A stretch of 64,000 nucleotides of DNA from positions 18,300,197 to 18,364,196 of the forward strand of contig NC_133230.1 in NCBI RefSeq assembly GCF_040436345.1, given 5' to 3'. Of this stretch, positions 10,546 through 22,665 are shown piece by piece. The notes below the pieces were generated by a model. It was given only the letters and a program-made list of their open reading frames with translations, was not told where the DNA came from and made no database searches. Each line of letters starts with the position of its first letter. The first letter of the stretch is position 1. Both the position numbers and the translations under genes were made by a program. This stretch comes from Pagrus major. Taxonomy: Eukaryota; Chordata; Actinopteri; Spariformes; Sparidae.

Positions 10546-11345
10546 ATTTTATTAGTTCAGATTGTGTCCAGTAGTATTAGTATTTTAATAGTTCTTGTAA
10601 TTAATTTGGTCCCCCCACCATTATTTTTCTAATTTAAAACTCCTTGTGTCAATACTAAAAACAGGGGAAACTCACCTGCTTCACCTGAAGTAACTGTATG
10701 ACAATAGCTGTTTTCGCCATGTGTGTGACTGGCACTGTAATCCTGGCATACAAGGATGTAAGGCCAGTTGCTTCACACTTCTTTTTTCACCAATATGCAG
10801 TACTCCTAACTGAGATCTTTTAACAGGCTTTGATGTGTAAAATTGGAGCCCTCCCCAGTAAAAATATAAGTCTGTTTTTCCCTAATATTTTCAGACTTTC
10901 GGCTAATTTCCCATAACACTGAGCTCACGGAGTTGATTTCTAAGATCTGGGAACATCAGTAAAAACTGGCTGGGGCCAACATCAACACACAAGATAACTT
11001 ACAGACTGACAAGTTCAGCCTTGACCTGCTGCATCTACCAGTGCGCACACATTTCTTCTGTGCAGTGAGGGATTACTGCCAACATTTTGAGTGAACTAAT
11101 TTTTACTTCCAAAAAAAGCAACTGGGAGAATCTGTATATCGTGTTGTCTTGTTTGCAACCTGTCTATCTGACTGCTGTGGTGATGATAACATTGTGTTCC
11201 CTGATCTAAGCATTTCATTTAGAGACAAGAATATTATCATAACCGATATGAATAAAAGATATGAGAGGCTTTTGCTGAAAGCTAAATGTCCACTCCTTTA
11301 TTAAACATGTGTCATAAACGAGAAAGAATTCTAACTTGATTTATT
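10546..11345. other. Unit-specific non-coding DNA
   Basis: No gene, RNA or repeat I recognise, and no match to the other units. It ends where block C of unit 3 begins, at an A-rich stretch near 11357. Confidence 0.5.
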
Positions 11346-13116
11346 TTGGAAAGTTCCAAAAAATAAAAAAAATAAAACACAAATCCCCATCATCAAGACA
11401 CAAAGCTGTAAGTTTATTTACAGATCAGCAAAAGAAGTCTCGGACTTCTGCTTAAATGCCACTCCAATAAATTGATTATGGATAAAGTTCTACAATTGGT
11501 ACACAAAGGTTATTTCAGTAACAGTGATGTTGTGTTAACACCGTAAAGAGACATTGGTATGACTTTGTGACCTATCACTCTTCAGGCTACTGTGTGCACA
11601 AGCATGCAAATGTATGTACAGTGTATAAATAGCAGTTGGACATTTGTTTAGCATTAAAATATCACAAAACGGTCGCAATGACACCATGTAAATGAACAAA
11701 AAAACAGATTCAGACACACATTCACAGACATGCCCACAGGAAAATCTTACATCACACACATTACACATTACATCCCACAGTGTTAAGACCGTCATGAGAC
11801 ACAGAGCGTGTTTCCATCTCTCTTGTCCATTATTTCCATTATCTTAATTTGTGCCCATTACTTCTGCAAAACAAAACAAGATTGTGGTATTGCTGTTAAA
11901 TGATGTCGCATTTTACTTTGCTGTTGCTTCATCAGAAATGCTTTCATAGGCTACTTAACAGACTAAGTGCTAAAATGGCGGACACAGAAATTTGAGTCTC
12001 ATATCCTTGAAAGTTGGAGCAGATGTGGTGGACTACACAATGTCAACTGGATCCCTTGCGTTCATTTCTTTTGCTCTGTTGATGTAAGTTGACAGGCATT
12101 GCCTTGTGCTGCTGCCTAACTTTCCATCTGAAGTGTTTCCCAGAGAAGGCTCAGGACACACAACGATACACAAAAACCTAAATTGTCATCAGACCAAGTC
12201 ATCTAATCCAACATTTGTTTATCACTGGGAAAAGACCCAATCAAAATAAGCAACGTATTGTGACAGCATACAACTGTGCTTTTGCCTTCGCGTGGAGTGA
12301 AACTATTGCATTTACCAGAGTACTGTAGTTAAGTACAAATTCAAGGTACTTGTTCTTTACTTCACTGTTTCCATTTTATGCAACTTTAAACTTCATTTTC
12401 ACTTCATCTCAGAGGCAAATATTGTACTTTGTACTACACTTTATTTGTCCGACCTCTTACGTTACCAGATCACAATGTTTCATACTCTTCCTTTCCAGTG
12501 AAAACCATTTATCTTCAAATATGATTGTGAAAGTCTGTGATTAATTGAAGGATTATGGGTTGGGAAAATGTTCTTACTTCTTAAGCTAAACAAACTAAAA
12601 ACCCTCTTGAATGAGCTGGATGATGCATCGTCACACAGCTGAAGACGGGGCTGTTTTTCTGAGTTCATTAAAGCTGCTGTAAGTGATTTTTTATTTCATT
12701 AAAGTAAGTGTTTAATGGACCTATATTTCAAGAGTAATCACTGTTATAGATGTAGATATAACATCTATGACAGTGATGTAGATTAAAGTGCTGTAAAAGA
12801 GAAAAGAAATTTTCTTGAATGCATTTCCATTTTATCCAATCAGGACAGAGAACTCCATTTTTAACTAAAAAAACGACAACGCTTACAACAGCTTTAAGAT
12901 TTGACTTTGAGATCTATTCATTGTCTTGACTTCTTCAACTTTTTTGCAAACAGTGGTTAAAACACAAAATGAATCCCATATATTCAGACGACAAAAACAT
13001 AATGGGTAAAACTTCACGTGTTTCTTTTCTGAGAATATAAAAGTCCAGGTCATTATGTTGAAAGTGTGTGACAAAAAACAAACCCTGACTTCTGAAAAAC
13101 ATCAAATTTATGCAGA
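11346..13116. repeat. Block C, 3' flank of receptor 2
   Basis: Nearly identical to 1860-3540, except for about 65 extra bases at 12972-13045 that are absent near 3461. It should contain the 3' UTR of receptor 2. No other gene is seen. Confidence 0.75.
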
Positions 13117-14155
13117 TCAGCTTGAGAAATTCACCAGTTTAAAGCTTCTCGACAGGTTTGAGCGTGTGGAGGTTGTGCTGAAAGACCCTTCACCTCCCCG
13201 CTGCTTGAAGACTTCGTGGACTTTTTTCCGGAAGTTCTTCCCTACAATGACGTAGAGGAGGGGGTTGAGAACACTGTTGAAGAAGGCTAAGTAGACGAAG
13301 ATTTGGAAGCAGGTGTCCAAGATGCTGTGGTTTGTTTTCAGGAGTTTTGACCTTTCGAGCAATTCTACTATCCTAAGCACGTGAAATGGCATCCAGCAGA
13401 TCACGAAAGCCAGGAGAACCACAAGCACCAGAGTGGTGGCCTTGTGCTCAACATTCTGTCTGTGTGACCCCTCCATTAACCGGTTTTGCAGAGTTTTAAT
13501 TATCTTGAAAGTGCAGTAAGAAATAATGATAATGGGGATGATGAAGCTGAATGAAATATGCAACCCCTCAAGCAGCAGATGTGTGCTGTCTGGATAGTTA
13601 AGATAGCAGTAAGAATGATTACCGTTAGTTTTCACATCCCGGTAAATGAGTGTGGGAACACCCATGAGCAAGCCGAAACCCCACACCACCAGACAGCCCA
13701 GTCGGGCATATTTTGGCCTACGCATTCTGTTATGGGACATTGTATGCACCAGTGCCACATAGCGATCTATGCTAACTAGAACTAGGAAGTAGATGCTGCA
13801 GTACATGTTCATGTTAATGCCCAGGTTGACCAATCGGCACAGGACCCGACCAAACATCCAGTTATACCTGTTGGATAAGTTGACAGCCCAGAAGGGCAAA
13901 CAGGCCAATAGGACGAGGTCAGCAACAGCCAGGTTGCTCAAGTAGATCTCGGGTATGGTGCAGGCCTTCTTGTGGAGGAAGAAAACCATCAGGACAAACA
14001 GATTAAACACGATCCCCAGCACAGTGAAGACCAGGATACACACCGGCACCACTGTGACAATCCAGTCCTTAGTTGGGACTTCAATTGGACCGTCAGATGC
14101 ATTTGTGCTGTTTGGGGCTTCACCGGTTGCCATAGTGCTGATGTTAATGGGGACA
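13117..14155 (-). CDS. Kinin (bradykinin B2-type) receptor paralogue 2, main exon
   Basis: With exon 1 at 16565-16584 the protein is 352 aa, the same length and layout as the gene at 3541 (DRY 137-139, NPLLY 304-308, Cys113-Cys190, Glu271, Asp287, no N-terminal/ECL3 cysteine pair). The acceptor is AG at 14157-14156; Met15 at 14131-14133 is the alternative start. It differs from paralogue 1 at 23 residues by hand count: six in the N-terminus, three around ECL1, seven in ECL2, three in ECL3/upper TM7, and four on the intracellular side. Both frames are intact, so both are likely functional. Which one keeps the ancestral role cannot be told from the window. Confidence 0.93.
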
Positions 14156-14869
14156 CTGTGGAGAGACAGAGGACAGCAAACAAGACAAAACATAAAAACA
14201 AAGACAATTTTGAAATCATGACAAGAAATATTGAGAAACAGTGAATTCTAAGTAATGCTGAACATTCTGATACAGTAATGTTTTCCCAGTTTAATGCAGA
14301 GGCTGGGAACTTCTGGTGGTTTTCTGTTGTGAGAAATGAAATAGTTTTGAATTCAGTAATCAATGTATGGTAGAGAACATATCAGGATGTGAGAGGAGGG
14401 GAGATTTCCCTTCCCCCTTAGGTTTCAAGGGTCAGAAAGTCACATGAGGGGCAATTCTCTCTGCCTGAGGTGTTTACAGGAAGGCAGATAGGATTACATT
14501 TACGGTCCTAATAAAACATCAAAGGGTGAAAGGCAGTATCAACACAAACATCAGGGGGTCATTGTTGTGGGAAGGAGTAATTACCAACTGTCGTAAAAGT
14601 ATGTAACCCCTACTCTGTTGTATTTAAGTCGGAAACATTTGGAAGACTGCAGAGAACACTTCTGGTCTTCTCTCCATGCAGCATGTATTAAAGAGATCTG
14701 ATTCATCACACCGAGTCTAAAATTCTTCGGAGAATTAGCAACTCTGCCTCAACAAGGAGAATTCCCCTTACATCGTAGATACAAAAGGGTGGCAAATGTC
14801 AGCCTGAATATGAGTCAGTTTGACAACGCTCTTGTCTGGTACACCACTGTGATAGCTAGATAACTAGAT

Positions 14870-15242
14870 TGGCACTCAGTAGAGCGCGTACCTTGCCAAG
14901 GACCAACCCATCCTTTATCCATGAGTTCTAATACAACGTTGCAGGTTAGATAAGATAAGATGTTCCTTTATTGATCCCCCTTGGGAGAAATTCACACGTA
15001 ACACAGCAGTACAGAGGGAAGTAGCAGCAAATTGTTGTAGTCTGGCAAGAGAATTCCAAGGTATTCACTTGTAAATATCTAATAACGGTTATTTTTGGGC
15101 TGTGTTGTAATTTTTAGTATTTAACCTTTTTCTTTTAGATTAAAGGATGTTAAATACATGTTTTAGAAAACAAACATACCCATCATACTGCATCGTATGA
15201 GCTATGCATTGGGTTGCGTAAGTAAAAAAAAAAAAAAAAAAT
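14870..15242. repeat. Repeat insertion in intron 1 of receptor 2
   Basis: This stretch is absent from the other units. It contains a LINE-type tail (agataagatgttcctttatt then gatccccc, 14948-14990) and ends in an 18-base poly(A) run at 15224-15241, directly before block A. This fits a retrotransposon insertion, but I could not define both ends. Confidence 0.45.
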
Positions 15243-15715
15243 CCTACTTCTGTATTTCAGAGGGGCTCAGTGCAAAAAATTGATTGTGCAAGCAATTACA
15301 AAGGTTAGAAAAATACTAGAAAATGCTGAAGAAATAAGGCAAATAATATCAGACCACCATAGGTGGCAGCTTCCTTAACAATGAGTGAAGAATGATACCA
15401 TTCACTAGGATTTCCTGCTGGTCTTGGGCGTTAAAGCACCGACCATGAACCTCAGAGCTGCTGCATCCAGTCTGGCAGAGAACCTCTGTTGCGTGACAAC
15501 AACAAAGTTCCTCTTTTGTATAGATGAGCTTTTGAATTGGTGTGAATTTGTTCAGTACGTTAGACAGTATTCACATCTGAGGTACTGCATTTATGGTGAT
15601 GAATAATAGATGAATACTAAATATTTCATTAAACCTGCTACATGTGAAAGTATATTTATGAAACAGCAAAACACAAACAAACTTTTTGGAATTTCTGTTT
15701 GTTTGCCAAAAACCA
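15242..15715. repeat. Block A, unit 3
   Basis: Matches 121-600 closely. Unit 1 lacks this block: at 5290-5300 the sequence passes directly to the part that follows it here. So unit 1 carries a deletion, or A was never there. It lies within intron 1 of receptor 2. Confidence 0.7.
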
Positions 15716-15923
15716 ATAAGCATAAGTAGTTGCAATTAGTGCAATTAGTTGCTTTTTAACACATATATGCACATGTATGTTCTCAGCACTTGAATCGTAG
15801 CACTTATGTACTTAAGGTATCCTTGATAAATAGCAGCTACTATGCTCAGACAAGGGCGTCTATTTGTTTCATTCTTACTTTATCAATGGTGATATGTTGT
15901 GGTTTCTTTCTTGTGACAAATGT

Positions 15924-15986
15924 ACTTATTGTAAGTCGCTTTGGACAAAAGCATCTTCTAAATGCCCTAAATGTAAATGTAAATGT
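15924..15986 (+). repeat. SINE/L2-type 3' tail
   Basis: The sequence gtaagtcgctttggacaaaa, then gc-rich tctaaatg repeats ending in (TGTAAA)n, is the typical 3' tail shared by teleost SINEs and their partner LINEs. No tRNA-like head is recognised upstream. Confidence 0.6.
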
Positions 15987-16564
15987 TGCTAGAAAGAAGA
16001 AACAGTAACAACACTGCAGCCTTGTACGCATATGCAACAATTGGATTTGTTGGCTCGTGTGATACTATTATAGCACTTAAGCTGACTGTAACCTTAACAT
16101 TTACTGCATCCATACTTTCACTATAGTGTTAAAATAACTTCAAATTAAGTGCATTAATAAGAATGTTGTTTTTTTTTTAAATTCTTGATTCAAGAGTACA
16201 CACAGTACAACAGTTTAATACTGGTCATACCGACCTTACTGTCTAGCTTAAAAAAACAAGGTATAAAGCAGATCAACATCTTGCATTAAACATGTTGAGA
16301 CAAGACAGAGCTGCCAATGAGATGTTGGCATGTAAGAAAGAAAACAGAATAAAGAAAAACTTGTTTTTTTTAATTTGCGCAGGTTGTGCCCATATGTCAC
16401 ATCTAGATTAAACCCTTATGTTTAAGATGGCTTTTGTCCATAAAAGTTAGAACATTCTTGTGTCAGCATAACCTTGTTATAAAGTACAAAACATTACTTA
16501 TGTTGAACATGCTAAGATGTTGATGGCCCTTGTTAACTACAGTAAATAACAAACTTATTCATAC

Positions 16565-16584
16565 CTTGTTTGCAGATTATTCAT
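16565..16584 (-). CDS. Receptor paralogue 2, coding exon 1 (20 nt)
   Basis: ATG plus 17 nt encode MNNLQT and two bases of Ser7. The donor GT is at 16564-16563. It splices in frame to the acceptor at 14156, giving MNNLQTSVPINIS. The intron is about 2.4 kb, twice that of paralogue 1, because it holds block A and an inserted repeat. The 5' UTR is conserved upstream to about 16730. Confidence 0.8.
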
Positions 16585-16732
16585 TCTTCCTTCAGATGTA
16601 AGTCCAGAAAAACCAAGTCCAGACACACCACACTGTCCCAGTACAGTCCTCTACTCTGCTCTAAGTCTGTCTTGCTCTCTGAAAGGAGGAGGGAACAGAT
16701 GTGAAAGTGATCTCAGACAACAACAGGAGCCA

Positions 16733-16755
16733 ATATTTCCAAGGAATATTGGCAC
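16733..16755 (-). promoter_or_regulatory. Upstream CCAAT-type palindrome, paralogue 2
   Basis: CCAATATTTCC, a 2-base spacer and a GGAATATTGG-type arm form a near-perfect inverted repeat with a CCAAT core on each strand. It sits where paralogue 1 carries a TATA-like AATATAAAT. It may be a promoter element; there is no direct evidence. Confidence 0.3.
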
Positions 16756-17459
16756 CAATGACTTAGAAAGCTGTGTAAACCCTCCCCCTTCCCCCACCCT
16801 CCACTTGCATCATGCTGCTCCACTTCTGTTTTTTCTGCTTCTGCTAGTGCATGCACATCACGGCTGTCTGCTTGTCAGAGTTTGATAATTTGTTTATAAT
16901 ATTATCTTAAAGGTCAATATTGTTTGTTAATAGACTTGACCCTAGATGTGGAAGCACACCAACATGGGTGGTATTTCATCTGCTCTCTGTCTCGCTATAA
17001 ATATCATCTGTTAATTAAAATGAAGATGGTTTTGATTGTTCAGTAGAAATTCCAAACAAACAAGCAAGTCATGGGAACAAGATCGCAGTTCTGTGTATGA
17101 GATAGTCACTGTGCTGTTTTGAGTGTTCCAAGTTCAAGCATCCTCCCTGCAGCTGCCAAAAAACATTCCTGTCAAGCTCAGTGGGGATACACAGAAAAGA
17201 TTCTCAAGAGCAATTCCTAAAGGGGACATCGAAGTAAAGTGTCGGACGCATCTTTCAGGCCAGTCACCAGGATGAAAATTTAAGCAGTTATATTTCTGCA
17301 CATGTCATAGGCTACGTATTGTATTTATATTCCCGCAAGACGTGTCATATCACGTTCACATTACATGTTAGTTAACTGACTGAGGCGACGTTTCAATATT
17401 TGTAAAATTTGTAAAACAATTTGTAAAATTTTTAAGGAGAGCGTAGGACATTTTCCAGT

Positions 17460-18245
17460 CATGTTTGCAGGGTGTTTATAAGTAAACCTCTGGACTCCTG
17501 GAGTGTTTTTTCTGGTGACCATAACAAACAGCGATTTTTAAGGGACAATATGTAAGACTTTTTGTTGAAAAGCTGAAAAATCAACTTAAACTATCAATGG
17601 AATGTGAATAAACAGCAGTTTTGACATAGTGATGTTTATGTATTATGTTGCAGGGGTAAGCATGCTAACCAGCTGGCCACAGCCCATTCTGGGTGAAAGC
17701 TCCAGTGCTGACAAAACCCTGGTCCTGAGCACCCTGTCCAAACCACTAGCTGCATGGCTAACTGAGCTAACTACCTAAGGGCAGCTACAGTTAGCAGCAG
17801 TTGGTGGTTACTCTGATATGTCGTTCCTGATTAGTTTGAAGTATGAGTTTGACAGGTGGCCAATTAATACATATTGCACCTTTAAGCCAAAACACAATCA
17901 AGTGTTTTTTGTGCTTAAACCTAACCAGAGCACAGCTTTGTAAAAAAATAGCATCTTTGTTGTGAGGTGCAGACTGAGGTGGACCAAGCCATTGTTAGGC
18001 ATGTGAAGGGAGGAACCAATCTTTAAAAACATAAACACATTATTTTGTGTCTGAATTTAGCAAAAGTGTTTTCATTGATATATGCTATTGAGGGGGATAA
18101 ACCTCTGTTTGCCCATGAAGGTAGGGTCCAGACCGCTCTCCTTTTTTATGGTGTCACACCATAGACTTTGGGTCATACTCCCCTGATGGTTTTGAATAGG
18201 CCCAGATGTTACTGTCAGTTAGACTAACACCATTTTCACAATTCA
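17460..18245. repeat. Block B, unit 3
   Basis: Homologous to 910-1855 and 6976-7925, with a deletion near 17960 and more substitutions. It is the right end of the recognisable tandem array. The MITE of this block spans about 17536-17885. Confidence 0.7.
17536..17885. mobile_element. MITE, unit 3 copy
   Basis: Same terminal inverted repeats as the copies at 1015 and 7091. Confidence 0.55.
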
Positions 18246-20055
18246 GGTACATTTCACATTATGTTGATAAAAGCACCTCTTCACGTTGAGAAAACTCAGA
18301 GCTCCTGACAGATTCAGGTTCCCAGTTTTGTACATGGTAACTTATTGTCACACTGCCAAGACTCATTGGGACAACTGAGTACAACAGACCCATTGTTAAT
18401 GTCAGCAATGTTGCTGTACCTGCATCGACAAGTCCAAATGCCAGGTGGGAAAAACACTTTCATTTAATGGTATTGTAATGTCAGGTAGAGGCAAGATAGC
18501 TCCTGCTACTGGCAACCCCGACCCCATGCAATTGTTTTTTTCTGCATGCCCCTTCTCTTTAGTCTGAATGTGCTACAACAACACTCAGAATCCAGAAGGA
18601 ATTCCTATCAAGCAAGAATGGTGAGGCAAAATTTGAGAACATTTAGTTAAATTCATCTGTGCTGACAGCACAAGTTATAAGGAATCTCTCTGTATTTTCT
18701 TGAGTAAAGGAAACACAGATTTGCTGCACAAATTGTGACCCAACCTAATGCAATCGAGTGTTTCAGTGCATGGGTGTGATTAAGATTAAATCAGGCCAAA
18801 ACAAAGCCTCACAGTAATTAACTGTGATTGTTAATGTTGTTAGTCAGAAAATAGCCCTCTGGAAATGTATGGCAAGTAGGAACACATAGCAGACCTAATG
18901 AACAGATGAAAGCAACAATCTTATTTGTGCTCAATTATAAAGTATTGCCCGCAGAATTGTAGCTAGCAGGCTATTTAGCTTTTAGTTCCGTGAGTTGGTT
19001 TGAAACTTGCTTACAAACAGGTTACATGTAGAATTCAGCAACCTCACCAGTTAATTATGCTCAGATACTTACTTGTTCAAGCGCTAAAAATGTCAAATGT
19101 AATGGGGTCAAAGGCAAAAAAGACCTTCCAATAACCCCACCGAACACTATCACAATAGCACAATTAGTTTGGATGTTGTGAAGATACAAAGAAACATGCC
19201 TTGTTACAGTTGTTAAAGGAAGGGCTTTGCGATGAGCAGTGATAGCAGACATTTCCCTGAAAATGCCTCTTGCCAAATTTTTATATATTGCCTCAAGATA
19301 TTTGAGGTCAATTTATTCAAATATTTATTCATCTACTTTCACTTAAAGTTTTTTTTATTTTATTTATTTTTATTTTTAAAAGAAGAAATGCTCCAACAGG
19401 TCATGATTTATGTCATGTCTCAGCATTCAGGATACATATTTTATTATGTATTATAGTACTTCAGCTGCGCAGTTGAGTTGATTATTCATATTATTACAGT
19501 AATACACAAAAATAGCTTATGTCAGTGTCACTATTGGATAGATGGTTTGTTTACATGCAGAGATATACAATGTAAATGTATACAAGTTGCAAGGGTGGTC
19601 ATTCCCTCATGTCAGCCTGAACAGTAAACTGCTTTGTGGAATCAAGTGAATGAATGATTGAGGGAAAAAAAGACATTCGAAGACCATTTTAGAAATGGCT
19701 GGTTATGTTTGTGTGTTTAAAAATTCAAAATATCAAGTCAGTAACAGTAAGGTCATGTAACAGTCCAAACAGACAGATTCAGATGCATCCTGTATCAACA
19801 ACTGCCTCCATGGCGACAGTGACCATAAAAACTATTTCCATTTCTTGTAGATTATGCCCCCTAATGTCCGCTTGGGTCCATTATTTCCAGTATTCACAGT
19901 ATTAAACATCATCTGATAGTGCTGTTTAACTATCTAACAGCATTATTATTGTGTTAAGTCTCAGGAAATAACATATTTAGACTCATTTCCTGTACATTGT
20001 GCCATTGTTTTTCCATAAACAGCAATGGAAGTTGAGGATAGGATGTCATGAGGAC
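18246..20055. other. Intergenic DNA, 3' side of the divergent receptor
   Basis: No gene recognised. The stretch at 18298-18340 is shared with the scar at 10441-10480. An AT-rich run at 19320-19385 may hold the 3' end of the receptor transcript (tttatttattttta reads as AATAAA-type signals on the minus strand). The poly(A) site is not resolved. Confidence 0.4.
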
Positions 20056-21159
20056 TCACATCTGACCCTTTGCATTAAAAATGACCACAGTCTTAATTTG
20101 CTCGGCTCTGTTGATGTAAGTTGACACAACAGAGCGCTGGTATGTCGTCATATCTGATCCTCTGCGAGGATGTCTGGTCCTCCTGTAGATGGCACTAACC
20201 TTCCTCCTAAAGTACTGCCCTGAGAAAACATACAGCAGTGGGTTCAGGGTGCTGTTGAGAAAGGCCAGATACACAGAAACCTGCTCTCCTATATCAAGAA
20301 TGTGGTACCACAGCTCCTCATCCAATGCTTGGAAATCACAAAGTATGTCGAGGAAGGTGAATACCTGGAAGGGACCCCAACACACTAAGAATAGAAATGT
20401 GACAGCATACACCAGTACTGTCGCCTTTGTGTCAGTCACATCATGAAAACTCTCCTTTCTCTGCACCAAAGCCTTGACTATGTTCCCACTGCAGAAAACA
20501 ATGACCAGAACAGGGAGTACGAAGCCCATGACGGTCATCAGAATCTGATGGGCCAACTTCCAGGAGCTGTTGTGACTGTAATCCAGTATGCAGGCCATTG
20601 TCCCTAAGTCCTCAAAGAACTTCACCTCTCTGTGAACCATGGTCGGCGTGCTCAGTAAGAGCCCCAATATCCACAGAATGAAGCAGATCACCTTGGCATA
20701 AAGGGTCCGTCTCAGCCACCTGGCCTTCATGGTCTTCACAAGTGCCAGGTAGCGGTCAACACTAATCATGGCCAGAGTGTAGCTGCTGGTGTAGAAATTG
20801 ATGATGATGATGGAGTTGACCAGTTTGCATAAGGCATCTCCGTATGGCCAGTTAAAGCCATTGAGGATGTTCATGGCCCAGAAGGGGAGGCCACACAGGA
20901 GAAAAAAGTCGGCCAGCGCCAGGTTGCACAGGTAGATCTCCGCCACAGTCAGCCGATCCTTGTGGGCAAGGTACACCCCCAGGACAAAGCTGTTAAAGAG
21001 GAGGCCGAACAGGGATAAGGTGAAGATGTATGGAGGGATGATGGTGTAGACCATCTCCCATTCTGCAGGGACTGGAGATGTTGACGGAGTGGATGGTAAG
21101 GACACACTGGTGTTGTCAGACCACAGTTTTGCCACAGATACAAGCTTCATTGGCTCCAT
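20056..21159 (-). CDS. Divergent bradykinin-receptor-like GPCR
   Basis: A 367-aa class A GPCR, clearly of the kinin receptor family but distinct from both the B1- and B2-type genes beside it. Motifs: DRY 135-137, CWGP 260-263, NPLLY 306-310, Cys111-Cys190, the family's TM6/TM7 acidic pair Asp271 and Asp289, N-glycosylation sites at 16 and 197. The tail from 322 is longer and more basic than in the neighbours. A splice acceptor (AG 21164-21163 after a T-rich tract) lies three bases before the ATG, so the whole CDS is in one exon. Exon 1 gives no in-frame ATG, and Met1 at 21157-21159 is therefore preferred. Like the two tandem paralogues it lacks the N-terminus/ECL3 cysteine pair. A fish-specific kinin receptor is likely; B1 or B2 orthology is not claimed. 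Confidence 0.9.
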   Translation of the reverse strand: MEPMKLVSVAKLWSDNTSVSLPSTPSTSPVPAEWEMVYTIIPPYIFTLSLFGLLFNSFVLGVYLAHKDRLTVAEIYLCNLALADFFLLCGLPFWAMNILNGFNWPYGDALCKLVNSIIIINFYTSSYTLAMISVDRYLALVKTMKARWLRRTLYAKVICFILWILGLLLSTPTMVHREVKFFEDLGTMACILDYSHNSSWKLAHQILMTVMGFVLPVLVIVFCSGNIVKALVQRKESFHDVTDTKATVLVYAVTFLFLVCWGPFQVFTFLDILCDFQALDEELWYHILDIGEQVSVYLAFLNSTLNPLLYVFSGQYFRRKVSAIYRRTRHPRRGSDMTTYQRSVVSTYINRAEQIKTVVIFNAKGQM

Positions 21160-21591
21160 GGGCTGGAAAACAAAATAATTATACATAACTGATCAGTAAA
21201 ATGCCGATAAAAGTAAAATCATCAGATTTAAAACATCTGATGCCTTTTGATATTTACAACTACGGCATCAAAGCCGTAACTGAATATGTACACTGGAGAA
21301 AAGTGTACATACTGTAAATGAAAAAAAATAATACCAACATCATGACATGTTCATTCACAGTTAGATCTGCTGCAGTTGAAAGTTGATTAAATTCCCTTTA
21401 GTATGCCAGTTGTTGCTTATATCTTCATTGTGTGTCTAAGACCTTCTATCATGCAATGACTTGCAAAACTACAGACTACAAAATAAGAAATATGTATTAT
21501 CTTCAGCATGCAATTAAATACCATGAAGGGATCTTTATTAATCACTATAAAACACAACAGGTCGTAAAACACAAGAGTAGTCACTCTCCCT

Positions 21592-21946
21592 TAAAGCAAC
21601 ATTATGTAATGTTCAATTTGGCACCCATCACAGCTTCTGAGTGCAACACCACTGTTGTAAATTCAAATCCCAGCACAGTAACAATTTGTTAGACGCAATG
21701 AAGGCGCTAACTACAAACAAAACTCATTACGTCACAACAATGTGTGAAGACCTGTATCTTGAAGTGAACATGTATGTAACGCTGTGATCCTACCCTCTCA
21801 CTGAAGTTACATATTGCAGAAACAAGTGATAGGGGGGCGGAGTGGCTGAGACAAAGACACCATTCACCCTATTACAAGACACTGTACCATCAAAATGATT
21901 TTGAAGCTGTTATTTTAAGGTAAAAAAAGTGACATAATGTTGCTTT
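21592..21946. mobile_element. MITE with TAAAGCAACATTATGTAA ends
   Basis: The left end TAAAGCAACATTATGTAA is mirrored by TGACATAATGTTGCTTT on the right. About 355 bp, non-coding. A 3' half of the same family lies at 38011-38120 and shares a run starting cactgaagttacat. It sits in intron 1 of the divergent receptor. Confidence 0.7.
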
Positions 21947-22289
21947 GAATGACGCTTCATAAATAGGATCTTTTCTTACGCAACAAAACACGAAACAACT
22001 GTCCAATTAACACTAAATTAATTATTTCTCTGAGTATGTTCCTCATTCTAAAGTGAGGTCTGTTCAATACTTATCCTCAATAAATTTGACTCTTATTAAC
22101 CCAAATGAGTTGTACTAACTACGAATGAGAAAGTAAGACCCAACATGGGACATATTTGGAGTTAAAAAGACTTAATTCAGTGTTAACGGGACACAATTAA
22201 CACTTTTCCAATTACATAAGAATAGACCCATACTGAGGCCCCATACTGAGCAAAGCATATTAAGATTGTAACTTATGTACAACAGCTTC

Positions 22290-22480
22290 CTTACTTTAGC
22301 GGTACTTAGGTGGTTATTGAGAGAAAACTGTTAGTTAATGGCCTGGTGGTTGTATCCAATATAATATAAGGAATAAGGCATTCATAAATGCTTTATAATG
22401 ACTAACAAACTAGCCAATCTTCCAGTGATACGCATGCTAATAAGCATTTAGTTAATGGTAGTAAAATTAAGTGTTATTGG
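22290..22480. repeat. Degenerate interspersed repeat
   Basis: The stretch gcattcataaatgctttata followed by atgactaac and ending taagtgttat resembles a common teleost non-autonomous element. Weaker fragments of the same type are at 43024-43260 and 44150-44290. Boundaries are uncertain. Confidence 0.3.
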
Positions 22481-22528
22481 ACTTTTGTGCTCAAAACAAA
22501 AACAGGACAGAAAATAAAAAGTTCTTAC

Positions 22529-22640
22529 CGTACGTGTTGTGAAAATGTTCCTCCTGTGGTCAAATGGCTAATGAACAAAGACTGGAACATCTGGATCATC
22601 TGTGTACACTGAGCTCCACGTAAGGGTACACAGCAGAGGA
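22529..22640 (-). other. Non-coding exon 1 of the divergent receptor (inferred)
   Basis: A good donor (CG then GTAAGAAC, GT at 22528-22527) ends the exon. The upstream limit is inferred from the TATA box 30 bases further. The frame entering exon 2 is closed by a TAG with no ATG after it, so this exon is 5' UTR. The intron is about 1.37 kb and contains a MITE. Confidence 0.55.
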
Positions 22641-22665
22641 GACGGGAGATCTGCTATGAACATTT

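Larger units (their letters stand above)
16000..17440. repeat. Block D, unit 3 (promoter side of receptor 2)
   Basis: Homologous to 5330-6975 but without the LINE-like insertion. It carries exon 1 of receptor 2 and its upstream region; no other gene. Confidence 0.75.
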
